64,000 nt of DNA. Origin: Schistosoma mansoni (lineage: Eukaryota; Platyhelminthes; Trematoda; Strigeidida; Schistosomatidae). Positions within the stretch are counted from its first letter, which is position 1. Each line of letters opens with the position of its first letter. Location: the NCBI RefSeq assembly GCF_000237925.1, contig NW_017386026.1, positions 124,001-188,000 of the forward strand, in the 5' to 3' direction. A program made the position numbers and the translations under genes. Shown one piece after another: positions 10,440 to 22,680 of the stretch. Under the pieces are notes generated by a model. That model was not told the DNA's origin and did not search any database. It saw only the letters and a program-made list of their open reading frames with translations.

Positions 10440-11285
10440 ATGTCAGACTCAATAGAAACCCATAATCTGGAGGATTTGTCACCAGTGGAGATAGACACTG
10501 TTATGACTACGAAATCCCGACTTCCAGAATTTGATCGTAGTGATCCTGAGTTGTGGTTTGCTCAACTAGAGCATTATTTCACGAGACACAATATCAAATC
10601 TGAAGGGATTCGCTATAGAGACTTGTGTTCTATCCTTCCTCCTTCAGTCGCCAAAGAAGTCCGTGACTTGATTTTAGATCCACCATCACCACAACCATAC
10701 ACCATCTTATAACGAGAGATAATGAACCGTTTATCATTATCAGATAGTCAAAGAATCCAAAGACTTTTTCAAGGTGAAACACTAGGTGATCGGTCGCCGT
10801 CACAGTTTTTGCGTCACCTCCAAGTGTTAATGGGTGATAACACAGTGGGTGAAGCAGTCGTAAAACAAGGATGGATACAAGCTCTCCCATGCTACGTCCA
10901 ACACTGTTTGGATGCACAAGATCCTGAAACCTCATTATCTCATTTAGCGCGCATAGCCGATAGAATAATGGAGAGAGGTCCTCCAACTGGACCAGGCACA
11001 ATAAATCACACACAAAAAGTAGAATCAGCAAAAGACCCCGTCATAGAAGAACTCATTGCGAGTGTTAAGAGTCTCACTGAGGCTGTCACCAGAATGCAAA
11101 TGGGTCATAGAAACAGGAGCAGGTCACCACAACGACCACGATCCAAGTCACAAAACAGGTCACAAATGTCCAGACAACCTGGGCAGTTTTGTTGGTACCA
11201 TTGGAAGTTTGGTGTCAACTCAACCAAGTGCATGCAACCATGCGCCTGGCCTAAGCATAATTCTAAGACAGCGGGAAACGAGTAA
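10440..11285 (+). pseudogene. Gag region of A1, broken by a nonsense codon and a frameshift
   Basis: ATG at 10440 after an A+T-rich leader. The capsid-like domain (DPELWFAQLEHYFTRHN) is followed by a TAA at 10710-10712 where A2 has AGA. The same frame continues to 11285 with an Arg/Ser-rich linker and the knuckle [18 protein letters not shown] (CX2HX9CX3C). The frame then ends at GNE-stop because A1 has GGG where A2 has GGGG. In A2 and B, gag runs directly into protease, so A1 has lost Gag-Pol continuity. The broken gag means the copy could move only with proteins supplied in trans. Confidence 0.8.
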
Positions 11286-11332
11286 CCCCTCCCCAGGTCG
11301 CGACGACTGAGGAGGGGCGCCTAAACAGTCGC

Positions 11333-14300
11333 TTGTTTTATGTTAGAGACAGAAACTCTGGCTTGAATTTCCTGGTGGATACTGGCGCTGCTCTTAGCAT
11401 CATCCCTCAAAATAAAACTGAGATTAGTCGAGAAACATCATCAATTACACTTCAAGCTGCAAATAAAACTAAAATTGCGACATTTGGGCAGAAAAACTTA
11501 ACCCTAGATTTGGGGTTCAGGAGGCAATTCCCTTGGGTTTTCACGGTAGCCGACTTAGATCTGGCAATACTGGGGATGGACTTTCTAGAGAGATACGAAT
11601 TTCTAGTTGACACCAAGAAACGGCGATTAACACTAAAAGAAACTTCGTATTACACAAAAGGCAAAGAAAGTCACATCAGCTCTCTTAACTTGACTCAAAC
11701 TCCTCCAGTAACAACAGCGAAATTCCAAGATATACTCGCGAAATTTCCAAACTTAACTAAACCAAACCCACAGCCTTCTAAAGACAAACTAAAAGTAAGT
11801 CACACTATCAAAACCGAAGGTGCACCGGTTTTTGCAAAACCCAGGAGACTAGCACCAGATAAGCTCAAAATCGCTAGGACCGAGTTTGATTATATGCTAC
11901 AACTGGGTATTATCCGTCCCTCTGATAGTCAATGGGCATCCCCTTTGCATATGGTCCCAAAGAAAAATGAAGGTGACTGGCGACCGTGCGGGGATTACAG
12001 AGCCCTCAACCATCAAACCGTACCAGATAGGTACCCAATACCGCATATCCAAGATTTCACAAACAGTTTACAGGGTATGAACATATTCACTAAAATTGAC
12101 TTAGTCAGGGCATATCACAATATTCCAGTGGCTGATGAAGATATCCTCAAGACAGCTATTACAACACCCTTTGGCTTATTCGAGTTTGTACGCATGCCAT
12201 TCGGCCTGAAAAATGCGGCACAGACATTTCAAAGATTCATAGACAATCTACTTCGAGATATGCCATTTGCGCAGGGGTATATAGACGACTTGTTAATTGC
12301 CAGCCCCGATTTGCAATCACACGAACAGCATGTAAAAACAGTGTTAAAAAGACTGGATGAACATGGAATAAACATACATCAAAGTAAGTGTGTTTTCGGT
12401 GTTCAAACTTTAGAATTTCTCGGTCACACAATAAGCTCAGAAGGGATTAAACCGATCAAAAAAGAAGTAGACACCATTAAACAATACCCCATACCTAGTT
12501 CTCTAACACAACTGAGAAGTTTTCTAGGTCTAATTAACTTTTATCGCAGATTCATACCAGGTTGTGCACAATTAATGCAACCTTTGACAGATTCACTAGA
12601 AGGAAAACCAAAAGAATTCAAACTGTCTTCTGACGCTGTCGAAGCTATTAAACAGCTTAAAGATAAATTAGCTCAAGCAACTACGTTGATGTATCCGAAT
12701 TCTCTTTCCCCACTTGCTTTGATGGTGGATGCTTCAGATAAAGCAGTAGGCGGTACCCTTAACCAACTGGTTAAAAACGCCTGGAAACCAATTGCTTTCT
12801 TCTCAAAAAGACTCGCTCCAGCAGAGACAAGGTATTCTACCTTCGGGCGAGAACTTCTTGCAATCTACCTAACCATTAAACACTCCCGACACATGTTAGA
12901 AGGCAGGGAATTTATAGTCTTTACGGATCACAAACCACTAACGAATGCACTAAAAGCGAGAGCTGATAAATACTCACCTCGAGAAGTCCGACACCTTGAC
13001 TATATATCACAGTTCACAAGCGATATCCGACATGTCAAAGGTCAGGACAATCAGGCGGCAGATGCTTTATCTAGGCTAGAAATAAACGTGCTACAGCAGT
13101 CTACAGTAAACTTCGAGACGTTGAGAAACGAACAAGAGCAGGATCTAGAACTACAAAACCTGCTTAAAACAAACAATTCAAGTCTTAATTTAAAACAGTT
13201 CCCATCACCTGTCGATGGTATTCTAATCTACTGTGACACGACCAAGGCAATGCCGCGACCTTTCGTTCCCAAAAGTATGCGAAAGTTGATATATAATAAC
13301 TTTCATTCTTTGTCTCATCCTGGCGCAAAAGCTTCAACAAAACTAATCAATGCCAGATATATATGGCCGAATTTACAGAAGGATGTACACAAATGGGTTA
13401 GAGAGTGTTCAGCATGTCAACAATCAAAGATAAATCGTCACACAAATTCACCCATAGGTGTTTTCTCGCAACCAGATGCACGTCTTGCCCATGTGCATAT
13501 CGACTTGGTAGGTCCTTTACCACGTTCAAACGGTTTTAATTATCTTTTTACATGCATAGATCGATTTACCAGATTCCCTATAGCCATCCCGATAACGGAC
13601 ATCACAGCGGAAACAGTAGCCAAAGTTTTCATGCAGAACTGGATAACCATTTTTGGTACACCCATAACAATAACGACGGATAGAGAAGCGCAATTCGAAT
13701 CCGAACTATTTAATAACTTGGCTAAACTTCTAGGCTCCAATAGGATACGCTGCACTGCATATCATCCTCAGGCTAATGGGATGGTAGAACGTTTTCACCG
13801 TCAGCTAAAAACCGCCCTTATATCTCACTCAAACCCCAATCAGTGGACAGAATTCCTACCGTTAGTTATGTTGGGAATACGAACATCTGTCAAAACTGAC
13901 GCACAGTGTTCAGCTGCGGAACTGGTTTTCGGAACAACTCTGAGACTACCAGGTGAATTTATGAACCCTAATACTAACAGTCAAAAACTTAATTTAGAAA
14001 ATTATGTAGATCAACTACGGGACCACATGTCTAAACTTAAGCCGATTAATACTCGTGAACAATCGCGCGCCGTATATATACCTAAAGACCTAAGCAATTG
14101 CACGCACGTCTGGATAAGATGTGACAAAATAAAAGCACCACTCAGTCCTCCATTTGAAGGTCCTTTCAAAGTCGTCTCAAGAAAATCTAAATATTTCGTG
14201 ATAGAAAAACATGGAAACATCGACACAGTAAGTATTGATAGGCTAAAGCCGGCTTATCTAGATCATGAACCACCATACGTGTTGTTAGATCGTTTAACTG

Positions 14301-14419
14301 ACAAATCCATTACGGAATCGAAATGTAAAGATGATAAATTTTTACAAATGACTAGAACGGTTCGCTGGGCACATCCGATTAGTCAGTCAAGGATGTTGAC
14401 AGTTTCGGCTGCAGGATAA
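11333..14419 (+). CDS. Pol polyprotein of A1 (protease, RT, RNase H, integrase)
   Basis: A 1028-residue open frame; the listed Met is internal to the original Gag-Pol frame. Protease has [10 protein letters not shown] (DTGA at residues 16-19). RT has [35 protein letters not shown] and the catalytic YIDDLLIAS near 12280. RNase H has [23 protein letters not shown] and [11 protein letters not shown]. The integrase zinc domain is HSLSHPG...CSACQ; catalytic residues are seen in [21 protein letters not shown] and [18 protein letters not shown] has Glu where TDRG is usual, next to a catalytic Asp. RT copies the RNA in particles and integrase inserts the cDNA. Pol itself is open, but the gag upstream is broken. 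Confidence 0.88.
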   Translation: MFYVRDRNSGLNFLVDTGAALSIIPQNKTEISRETSSITLQAANKTKIATFGQKNLTLDLGFRRQFPWVFTVADLDLAILGMDFLERYEFLVDTKKRRLTLKETSYYTKGKESHISSLNLTQTPPVTTAKFQDILAKFPNLTKPNPQPSKDKLKVSHTIKTEGAPVFAKPRRLAPDKLKIARTEFDYMLQLGIIRPSDSQWASPLHMVPKKNEGDWRPCGDYRALNHQTVPDRYPIPHIQDFTNSLQGMNIFTKIDLVRAYHNIPVADEDILKTAITTPFGLFEFVRMPFGLKNAAQTFQRFIDNLLRDMPFAQGYIDDLLIASPDLQSHEQHVKTVLKRLDEHGINIHQSKCVFGVQTLEFLGHTISSEGIKPIKKEVDTIKQYPIPSSLTQLRSFLGLINFYRRFIPGCAQLMQPLTDSLEGKPKEFKLSSDAVEAIKQLKDKLAQATTLMYPNSLSPLALMVDASDKAVGGTLNQLVKNAWKPIAFFSKRLAPAETRYSTFGRELLAIYLTIKHSRHMLEGREFIVFTDHKPLTNALKARADKYSPREVRHLDYISQFTSDIRHVKGQDNQAADALSRLEINVLQQSTVNFETLRNEQEQDLELQNLLKTNNSSLNLKQFPSPVDGILIYCDTTKAMPRPFVPKSMRKLIYNNFHSLSHPGAKASTKLINARYIWPNLQKDVHKWVRECSACQQSKINRHTNSPIGVFSQPDARLAHVHIDLVGPLPRSNGFNYLFTCIDRFTRFPIAIPITDITAETVAKVFMQNWITIFGTPITITTDREAQFESELFNNLAKLLGSNRIRCTAYHPQANGMVERFHRQLKTALISHSNPNQWTEFLPLVMLGIRTSVKTDAQCSAAELVFGTTLRLPGEFMNPNTNSQKLNLENYVDQLRDHMSKLKPINTREQSRAVYIPKDLSNCTHVWIRCDKIKAPLSPPFEGPFKVVSRKSKYFVIEKHGNIDTVSIDRLKPAYLDHEPPYVLLDRLTDKSITESKCKDDKFLQMTRTVRWAHPISQSRMLTVSAAG

Positions 14420-16587
14420 AATCTAACCACGTAGCTAATCAGACCCTGCATCTACTTAAAAATACTTTTTTTTCCTCATTCCGCCTCACATACAACTCCC
14501 CAGACCTTTTACTTTTGATATATAAGTGTTATGTTAAATATTTTTTTAAATACTGGACACATAAGCTAGGTATTCCGAAACGATGGCTGAGGATTTTAAT
14601 CAAACTCATACAACTAACACTGGCAAATACAACGAATTCAAAAAGCAACCCAGGCGAGTTTTATAATTTCTTTCTCTGGTTAATTAACTATGTTGGTTGT
14701 ACTTCTTATATATCTGTATACATTTTTCACATAGACTGGCTATACATATATACCATATGAACTAATTCTAAAAGTTTTCGGTCGAAGATATGTTTAGTAG
14801 CTTGATACGATTAATACTACTATTAATAAGTGTTTTTTTTAGACAAAACATTTTGGATTAAACCATGGTCAAGTACTTATTAAAGTTCTCATCATTTTTT
14901 TTCATGTTTAGGAAACTTACGTAATGACTTAACCAGTTTTCCTGCAGCATGCTTTTTAGTGTGATCATATAACCCATCTTTATTGGCAATATTCAGATTT
15001 TTTTTAAATTTCTGACATTTAAGAATCAATAACCGTGAAGATATAGTACAGTGCGTTACTGTAAGGTTACTATCTTAGCCGCGTTGATTCCACATACCTA
15101 ATTTTAAACACAACTTATAAAGGAACTGTTAAGTAATCATAACATTGAACTGACGATATGACTATCGTAGCTATGTTAACGTTAAACCAATTATTATTAG
15201 TGGCCCATACAAAACCCTGGAACTTAACACTAGCGTTATAAAAAAGACATGTTATGTCAATAGCTTATATGTGTACTTTTTTTTCTCGTTGGTTTAATTA
15301 TAACGTAAAATGGAAATCTACCGAACTTGTAGTGTTTTTTTTTCTATGGTATTATTATTAATACAAACAAAGAACTTGTACTGTTCCAATATGGCACTTT
15401 GACATATCAATCCGTCCTCTTGTTATCTTTCTCTCATATCTGAGCAACTTATGGCCAACAAACGTCGTATTGAAGGGGGTTTTGATGAACAAAAACGCAG
15501 GCCTCACGCACTCGAACCTCTGCCCTCCTGAATGCTGGACCGTGTGCCTAGCCATTAGACCACATCAAACCACGGGGGAATGACTGCAATTTTTCATTTT
15601 ATCGACTAATCATTCATAATACTAATGAGTAATAGGACTTACACACTCCTGAGGTGCAAACCAATTCGTTACTTGGATGAATTGACGAAATATTGCTTCA
15701 ATATATCATGCATACCTAAATCAAACCAGAAAAGGGTATTTGACACAACTGTACTTGATCCGCATACTCCACACAATTTTTTTTGCTTCTTAACCGTATA
15801 TTCGTTTCCGTTTTGTGGATTACTCTGATGCACCCTTGGTTACGCACCTAGTTGTAAAAGACGGTCATCACTGGCTCAGGGTCATGCATTTGATCGATTT
15901 TGTTAAAGAGTCCAACTTCTAGCAAGTTCACCCTTTTACATATATGCATTACAAAAGAGTTTTTTTGTTGTTTTCATGGTTCTTCGTGCACAAGATATCT
16001 ACACTATGTCTATTTCCTTCCAGAATACCAACCCGTTCTGGAGACCAAGCACTTACATGAACCGAACAATTATCAATTGCATTTATGTATTTCCATTTTG
16101 TATCTTATTATTTTATGCAGGCAGTGGAGCAGTTCTTCAGGTTTGCTTGATTTTCACCATTACCTTTGAAGTAGACTCTTCTTTACTTTTTACTTGAGGG
16201 CGACTCAAGAGGCAGGTGAGTAAACACCTGATAGCCGGTCTGAGCATGGAAAAATCGTACCTCACCAACATGGTGTTGGATAGCCCACTCGCGGCACTTC
16301 CTCAGATATTCTTATTCAACATTCTCACACTTTCTTTTGAAAGCACGCAGCAAACCGTCAGCGATAGTTGTAGAAAAGATCACATGCTACAAAATAAGAT
16401 GACAAGCTAGTAAATGAAGAGACATCCATGGACTATCGTTGAAAGCGTTAGTCGTAACTGATTGTAAGTCAAATAGTGAGCGAGTTGATAATTTCGCCTT
16501 GGGATGAGAAATAGAACTAAGGTGTTTTCAAAAGATAGGTTAATCGAACCGACGTTCCTACGGAAGTCGATTCTAAGGGGAAGCTAA
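14420..16587 (+). other. Long non-coding 3' region of A1 between pol and 3' LTR
   Basis: About 2.17 kb with no recognisable coding. It holds a tRNA-like short repeat (15490-15577, minus). The last part, 16143-16587, is shared almost exactly with A2 (24776-25220, inverted), while 14420-16142 has no counterpart in A2. The segment ends in the purine-rich AAGGGGAAG just before the LTR, a likely polypurine tract. This length is unusual for a gypsy element, where LTRs normally follow pol closely. Confidence 0.6.
15490..15577 (-). repeat. tRNA-derived SINE-like fragment
   Basis: On the minus strand the segment has a pol III A-box-like TGGTCTAATGGCTAGG (plus coordinates 15547-15563) and a B-box-like AGGTTCGAGTGC (15507-15518). 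Spacing and order match a tRNA gene, but no cloverleaf or 3' end closes. It is probably a tRNA-derived short element rather than a tRNA gene. Confidence 0.45.
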
Positions 16588-16853
16588 TGTAACAGCTCAG
16601 GTTGGTTGGTTAAGAGTTGACCCCAAACAACCAAGCATATGCTAAAACAGTATTGTTCAAGTATTCATTCACTTCCTTACTTTTTGTAAGCGTTATATTC
16701 CCTACTATCTTATATTGAATGTTGAGAGCCTTTGTTTGTCTGAACAGATAATCCCACGCTCCACTGTGACTGCGCGAAGATCGAAATAAAGACCTATTCA
16801 CTACTTCTCTGGTTTCTTCTATCAATAGCACGAGGGTTACCTTAAGGCACGAA
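16588..16853 (+). repeat. 3' LTR of A1 (266 nt)
   Basis: Starts TGTAACAGCTC after the purine-rich AAGGGGAAGCTAA, ends GGCACGAA, and is followed by target duplication AAGGT. It is the same length as the two A2 LTRs. LTRs carry the promoter and the polyadenylation signal of the element. Confidence 0.88.
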
Positions 16854-17644
16854 AAGGTTTCAGGGACACCTAGACAATTAGTGCACACAAGACACTACAA
16901 AACTCTCGAATTTTATTTGTATTATGTCAATAAAACAAAAAGAACTAATTTTGGTGTTATTTATATATTTGTTTCAAGTGAACAAGATCTTTTTGTTGGT
17001 AATATGCTTGCTCATGTGTGTAAGCTTTTATTCCTTCAGAAAATAGGGAAAAGTCTCCCTGGAAGAATCGTTTTTACTCTATTGCATGTTTATGAAACGC
17101 ATGTATATGCATTTTTTAGCCCGTCTTGTCTTACCGCACATACGAGTGTAATTCGACATGTAATAACATATCCTTCCCTGTTCTTTTCTAGGACGACTGG
17201 AAATGTTGATAAAACGATGTAGTTTACGATGAATCTAAATTTTCACTGCACCTGTTTTCCAATACTATATTCTACCGCATGGCCCCTTATAGTAAGGAAA
17301 GACGACTAGACGATGATGAACAAAGGAAGCTTTCAGAAGAGTGTTTACCAAGGGCAAACTCGTTAGGTTTAAACTTCTGGGGTGTCAGATGTTTTTACAC
17401 ATTGTTGTAAGACTCCTCTGATTGTTAAGCCGAATGTGTCTACTGCGATACTCAAGAGTAGTTCGATGTTCTGATGTGCGAACAATGTTGCCTTGGCGAT
17501 AAGTTTCCTAACTGTGGGGATTGCTTTGGTCGCGTTGCCATCCAACTTGATGGTTTTTGCATTTAAATAAAGTTGGTCTGCTGAGGGTCTCATAAGAGTC
17601 GCGCATTTCGGTTCGAACCATCTATAAAAACTTACCAGGCCGGT
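16854..17644. other. Unassigned region downstream of A1
   Basis: The right target duplication AAGGT (16854-16858) is followed by A+T-rich sequence with weak ORFs in both strands: a 113-codon plus frame at 16881-17222 and a 74-codon minus frame at 17369-17593. I recognise neither. It would be the start of any transcript reading through the A1 3' LTR. Confidence 0.4.
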
Positions 17645-18265
17645 GAACGTGTGTGATTGTTTGACGGTGGTCTGTTATTTATTATTATTACTCATAAACA
17701 TCTTATGGGTACATAAGTGTTGTGAAGGAAAGGAAGAAACTAAGGGGATAGAAATAAAAGAGACGCGAAATACGTGAATAGCTTAACATAGAACAAGAAG
17801 AGAAGTTGTGGAGGTTTCACTTTGCTTTTCCGTCAATTAGATAGATGACGGACCTTTTTTTGTGTAAATCATTGTTAAGCAAGTTGATATTCAGTAGGTG
17901 ACACAATCCACCTTCGGAAAGAAAATCATCAAGAAGACTTCGGAACCGGGTTGTAGTTTCACTGCATCGGAGGTTCACTGACAGTCTGTTCCACATGGTA
18001 GAGTAGTTGTATTCTGCAACATGTCCCTGACGGACTACTTTGCAATTTGAAATGTTAAATGCAAGTCAGCTGTCACATGTCCAACTGTGAACTTGAGCCA
18101 GATCCTTCTGAAGTGCCAGTTTATCTTCTTGGTAGCATACTCCTCTTCAGAGTTTGTCCTTTAACACTCAAAATCTTTTTCATAGGCTTATATAAACTTA
18201 TTGATATTCTGCTCTCGCCTCCTTTAGTATCGGTATGGTTCCAGGTATTTCGTAATGTTCAGTGA
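17645..18265 (-). pseudogene. 3' fragment of a CR1-like non-LTR retrotransposon
   Basis: On the minus strand the decayed frame reads DLAQVHSWTCDS, then FNISNCKVVRQGHVAEYNYS. This parallels DLTRLQSWADDNGLTFNTSK and CKVVHLRHVADYSYNS of the intact CR1-like ORF2 at 42549-45461. After it comes SVNLRCSETTTRFRSLL and a non-coding 3' region ending in an (AAT)n tail (ATT run at 17669-17680 on the plus strand). Stops and indels interrupt it throughout. Its 3' end continues past 17772, the border of the segment copied into A2. Confidence 0.6.
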
Positions 18266-20392
18266 GTGACAGTCTAGCCATTTCAACTCGCAATTTCTAT
18301 TCCGTTGCATGGTTTTTTGTGGATCTACGGATCTTCTTGTTTGGTTGAGTGTGTTTGTCTAAGAATTGTAAGGTTTCTGGACACTAGTAGCTATCACCTT
18401 GCCAGGCAGGAGGTCCATTGATTGCAATGTGAAAATATAAGTGATCATTCGATTGCTGAGGGAAGACGATCGTTTTAAGAATAAATAAGTAATTTACTTA
18501 AATGGTAATGTGTGACAACGGAACTGAAATAATAAGATAGTAAACAGAAATGGAAGACATGAGAAGTAGTTACTGACGTGTAGCAATGATGGCCGTGGTG
18601 ATTTACGAGACACACCAGGCGGCTGGTTTGAGAGACGGATTGTAATCCATAGGTGGGGATAACTCATTATGAGGAAAAGTTAAAGCGCACCTCAGTGTTG
18701 ATGACAGCCGTGTTTCCGTGACAACGATAACCTCCAGGTCTAAATGAATGCATATATTTCTAAATTTTCTTCGTTTACCCCTGTCCTCTTACGTTACCAC
18801 ATCGGTTTGTGTCATTACCTGATGATCCTCTTCTTTCTGGTTTTTAACAGACTTCTGTTTAAGGTGCGCCATCCAATTCCACGAGCAATGGCAGCTACAG
18901 CGTTTTAATCTGTATAGTGTGTCGCACAAACGAGATTGTGGTTTGTGTTCTGTACAGTTGGTTAATGCTAAAGCATTTGCAAGAACATTCTGATTGCATT
19001 AGAAGGGTCAGAGTTTTTTCTGAAGCGATAACCGCTCACATATATTCTACCAATTTGATTCACTGCATGACCTTTGCCCTCCGACTGGTTTTCATGTTTT
19101 TTTACTTCGCTAAATTTCCACATGCCCAAAGGTCATACTCTGGTACTATAGTAACAAATTTTGTACAGAGTTTTCTTGAGTTGCTTGTTCTAACACAAAT
19201 GTCAAGTTACCTGCAATTCCGTCTTCTTCCTGTCTTAGCCGTCGAAGTTTGATGTGCTGAGTATAATTGGCCGTCTTCAGTTCCGAAAAAAATCGTTTCC
19301 GTTCCTAATAATGTGAAGCCGTAGGCCTCATTGGACCCCGATGGAAAGACACAATAAGGATAGCTACTAAGTGTTGCTAATAAGCTTGAACGCCTACTAG
19401 AGCTAGCAGTGAACAAAGAGAACGATTTTCTCAAACATGCTGGAATAGTAAATTGAGTGTGTGAGCGGTTCTTTGTGAGGACCATTTCAAATCAATTATA
19501 CTTATCTGTATTTGTAAATCTCAAAAGTAAATGAATTTTCGTAAACACCTGTTACATTGTCTTAACCAGGACTCAAAAGTAGCACTTAAGGAAGTTTCTG
19601 AAGAACACCAACGATTAATGAACGTTCAAACATGACACTGGTGGGCAAAACAGCTTTAGCATTCAAGCAGTTCAAAATAAAGTCCGTTCCTGTTTTAAGA
19701 CCACAACATCCACATCATTACACGGAAAATTATCAAAAAGGAAGTCTAAAGTAAACTCACACTTGAGGAAGATGATGATCCAGTGTTCTGGTCAAAAAAC
19801 CGGTTCCTTATATATAGTCACCACATGTGGACTCAGAACTTCAACGTCTAGAAAAACAAGGTTTTTCTATCACCAATTTTATTCTCAGCTTGGTTAACTC
19901 TGATAGTAGTCATCCACAAACCAAATGGCACAGTGCGGATCTGTGTGGACGTCTCAACTGAATTGAATGCTGCTCTAGGAAAATATCATCATTCCTTGCC
20001 AGTTCCAGATGATCTTTTTACTACTTTAGAGGGTGGAAGATACTTCGCAAAACTAGGTCTAGCTTAAGTTTATCTGCAATTAGAGGTTGACTGGTCATGA
20101 CATGAATAATTAACGGCAAAAACACAAATCGAGGTTTATTTCAGCATAATCGACTGCTTTTTGGAGTGAAGACGACGTTTGCGATATCCCAGCAATTAAT
20201 AGATACCATATCAACTGGTATTACTGGTGTAATGATTTATTTTCACGATATACTTATTGAAGATACCACCAGTATTGTAGTTTGACAACTATTAACTGGT
20301 AACACCTTCTATATTTGAATCGTCCCCCACTCGGTTAAAATCAGAAGTCAGATGTGAAGGGGTTGTTATCAATATATCGAGAACCGGTTGCT
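17772..20392 (+). repeat. Source copy of the 2.62-kb segment found inverted at 25216-27836
   Basis: Positions pair one-to-one with 25216-27836 (coordinate sum 45608 at every point I checked), with only scattered single-base differences. Examples are a C/T difference near 20212 and a T/C difference near 19632. Elements at both borders (the CR1-like tail at the left, the decayed gypsy RT at the right) continue outside the block here but are cut off in the other copy, so this is the original location. Confidence 0.9.
18266..19559. other. Unassigned part of the duplicated segment
   Basis: The segment holds ORFs of 111 codons (plus, 18917-19252) and 92 codons (minus, 19207-19485). Both are preserved unchanged in the inverted copy, but the copies are near-identical anyway, so this says nothing about selection. 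I recognise no domain. Confidence 0.35.
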
Positions 20393-22680
20393 CTAATGTG
20401 GCTAGTGAGCGTTGGAGATGTTTCCCATGCTGGGCTATAACGTGATCTGGTGCAGATGTATGACCGAACGCCTTCAGTTAAACATGTCCACTAAAACTAA
20501 TGTGGTCAGCATCCGATGTCTAACACTTAAAAAGCTATTGATTTTGGGGAATTATTTACAACTACATTATAGTTCCAATATCTTCAGAAGAGTTGTATGA
20601 CCGAATCACAGTCATGATGAACTGTAAAAAGGAAAATGGTTTCAGGTTGCGACCAGAAAATGTCAATTCTTTCTAAGGTCTGCATAGTACCTTGAATTCA
20701 TGTTTAATAGTTTTGGAAGACGTCTCGATCTTGAGAATATCCAAGCTATCGATAAAATGCCTCTCCTATACGACCTACTGACCATATGTTCGTTCTTCGT
20801 GTTCATCAGTTATTTCGCTGCGTTTTTGTCATCTCCGCATGAAAAGCGAGCACTACTTAATTATCTACTTGAAAAGAATACAAAGTGAGAACAAAACAAT
20901 CAATGTCAAACAGCTTCTGAACAATTGAGAGCACCATTCGGGTCTCATCTTTTACCAATCTATAGTAATCTAAGTCCTTTATTGGTACTAATCTAAAAAT
21001 AGATCTAATCCTAAAACTGTAGATTTGCTATGATGTTAAAATTTAATGTATAAGATCTTACGTGGAAGTCACATCATTGTTCACACTGACTTATTCTATC
21101 GTGACAATTGGAAATATATACCCAGTACTTCTGAAGAACACATATAGGCTGAAGATAGAATACTATATTTAAGGTGAATAAAGGCGGGCTCTACAGAATG
21201 ACCAAGTTCGCAAGACTGAGCAATGCTACTCTGTTGAATTGAATAGAATGTTCCCGCATTCTAAATTGTTGGCCTTCTTCTCGTATGAATTGTTCAATAA
21301 AAATCTTTTCAGTAATCATATACTCGACTTCAAAGGTCGTGTGGTTAGGGGGTTTAGTGCCTATACATTACTAACATCTGAAGAGAAATACTTCGGCGAG
21401 CGTTTTTTGTTGTACGCTGTATTCACAAAAGGCTTTATGACAGACATTTCACATTGTTCGCTGATCACAAGCCCTTACTTGCAGTTTTTGGTTCGGAGTT
21501 TGGAATACTGGAGCATTCGGCTGACCGGCTTCAGGGGTGGGCAGTAGCACTGCTAGGATATGATTTCTGCATTCAGTATCGTGTGATATTAAATTTGGGT
21601 CAGAAAACGCTCTTTCTTGCTTGCTAGGTAATCTGCCTAATACTAACGAACATTGTTGTTGTGATTTCTAATAGAGAGTACGCAAACGACACTTCATAGA
21701 TGAAGTGAGAGCCATTCCCATAACGACTTTCTAAGTGGCAAACGGCACATGGAGAGACTCGAAGACCCAAAGGACGATTCATTATCTTTAAAATTAATGG
21801 CCATCGCCTTCAGATGAGGAATGAAAGCACATATTTCAACGGCGTCAATCTCTGTGCACAGTTGGAGAATGACCTGTGTTTGGTAAACACGTAGTGATAC
21901 CACAAGAATTATGGAGGATTGTAGTTAAACAATTCCATAACGGAAATGCAGAAATATGTTGAATGAAATCAATTAAACACAGTTACACATACTGGTCGAA
22001 AAGGGACTCTCAGGTAGAAGACATAAAAACAAGTGTGAACAATGCCAGTGTGCATCAGAAACACTGAGCAAAGGTTAAACCGGTAAACTGACCAGAGCCA
22101 GAACATCCATGTTCCGGATTACATCTTGATTTTTCGGGTACTAGAGGAAGAGTTTACTATTTAGTTTTATTAGATGCATATTCAAGGTGCCCTAAAATCC
22201 ATCCATCAGTTCCTCCAACGACGCAAAAACCTTTGGAAGTAATAAGGAATATATATTTGCTTGCATTGACTTCCAGAGACTGTGGTCACTGATAATGGAT
22301 TCCAATTTACATCTCACACGTTCAGTGATTCTTGCAATCAAAATGCTAACGTCTACGTTCGCTGTACACCGCACCACCCAAAATTTAATGGCAAAGCTGA
22401 ACGCTCCACGGACAAATTTAAAAGAGCCGTCTGTAAAGCGTCAGGAGAAAAAAGCTATGAAAGAAATCGCTCAACGATTTCAACTCACATACAGAAGTAC
22501 ACCCAACAACGGATAGCCACAACGAAATTCATTGGGGAAATGAAAGTTACGGACAATAAAAGATGCAACGAAGCTAGCTGAGAAAAAGGGACAAAAAGAA
22601 TACCTTTTACATTAGACCGAGACATATTGTGCACGTCCATGATTACAAACCTAAAAAAGAATCTTAGGTAAAAAGAAAAA
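19560..22680 (+). pseudogene. Decayed gypsy-like pol of a second lineage (K02A2.6-like type)
   Basis: RT traces: VIHKPNGTVRICVDVSTELN, then LPVPDDLFTTLEGGRYFAKL, then FGVKTTFAISQQLIDTI with a ruined catalytic box (YFHDI, about 20240-20260). RNase H trace: LLTSEEKYFGERFLLYAVF at about 21361-21420. Integrase: CSGLHLDFSGTRGRVYYLVL near 22115-22180, VVTDNGFQFTSHTF near 22279-22325 and HHPKFNGKAERSTDKFKRAV near 22372-22430. The order PR-RT-RH-INT fits Ty3/gypsy, of the same lineage as 55372-58430. Many stops and frame changes show that it is inactive. The left third, up to 20392, is what A2 carries. Confidence 0.65.

Larger units (their letters stand above)
10054..16853 (+). mobile_element. Ty3/gypsy LTR retrotransposon A1 (CsRn1/Boudicca-like), 6.8 kb
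   Basis: The unit is defined by the AAGGT duplication and LTRs starting TGTAACAGCTC and ending GGCACGAA. Internal order: PBS-like site, gag, protease, RT, RNase H, integrase, a 2.17-kb non-coding 3' region, a polypurine tract and the 3' LTR. The gag has a nonsense codon and a 1-nt deletion before the protease, so this copy is not autonomous. An inverted relative, A2, lies at 24510-33073. Confidence 0.85.

Noticed and set aside
11260-11340. Programmed frameshift between gag and pol in A1
   Set aside because: A2 has one more G at the same place and reads gag and pol in a single frame, and element B is also fused, so the A1 break is a 1-nt deletion.
15490-15577. tRNA gene
   Set aside because: A- and B-box-like motifs are present but no complete cloverleaf with matching acceptor ends; interpreted as a tRNA-derived SINE. 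The same applies to 54640-54712.
18917-19252. 111-codon ORF conserved unchanged at 26356-26691
   Set aside because: The identity comes from the recent 2.62-kb duplication, not from selection; no domain is recognisable.
16588-20392. Simple inverted segmental duplication of the whole 16-20 kb region to explain 24.5-27.8 kb
   Set aside because: The two blocks are in swapped order in the second copy, 0.9 kb between them is missing, and the second copy sits inside LTRs with a target duplication; a single inverted duplication cannot give this.
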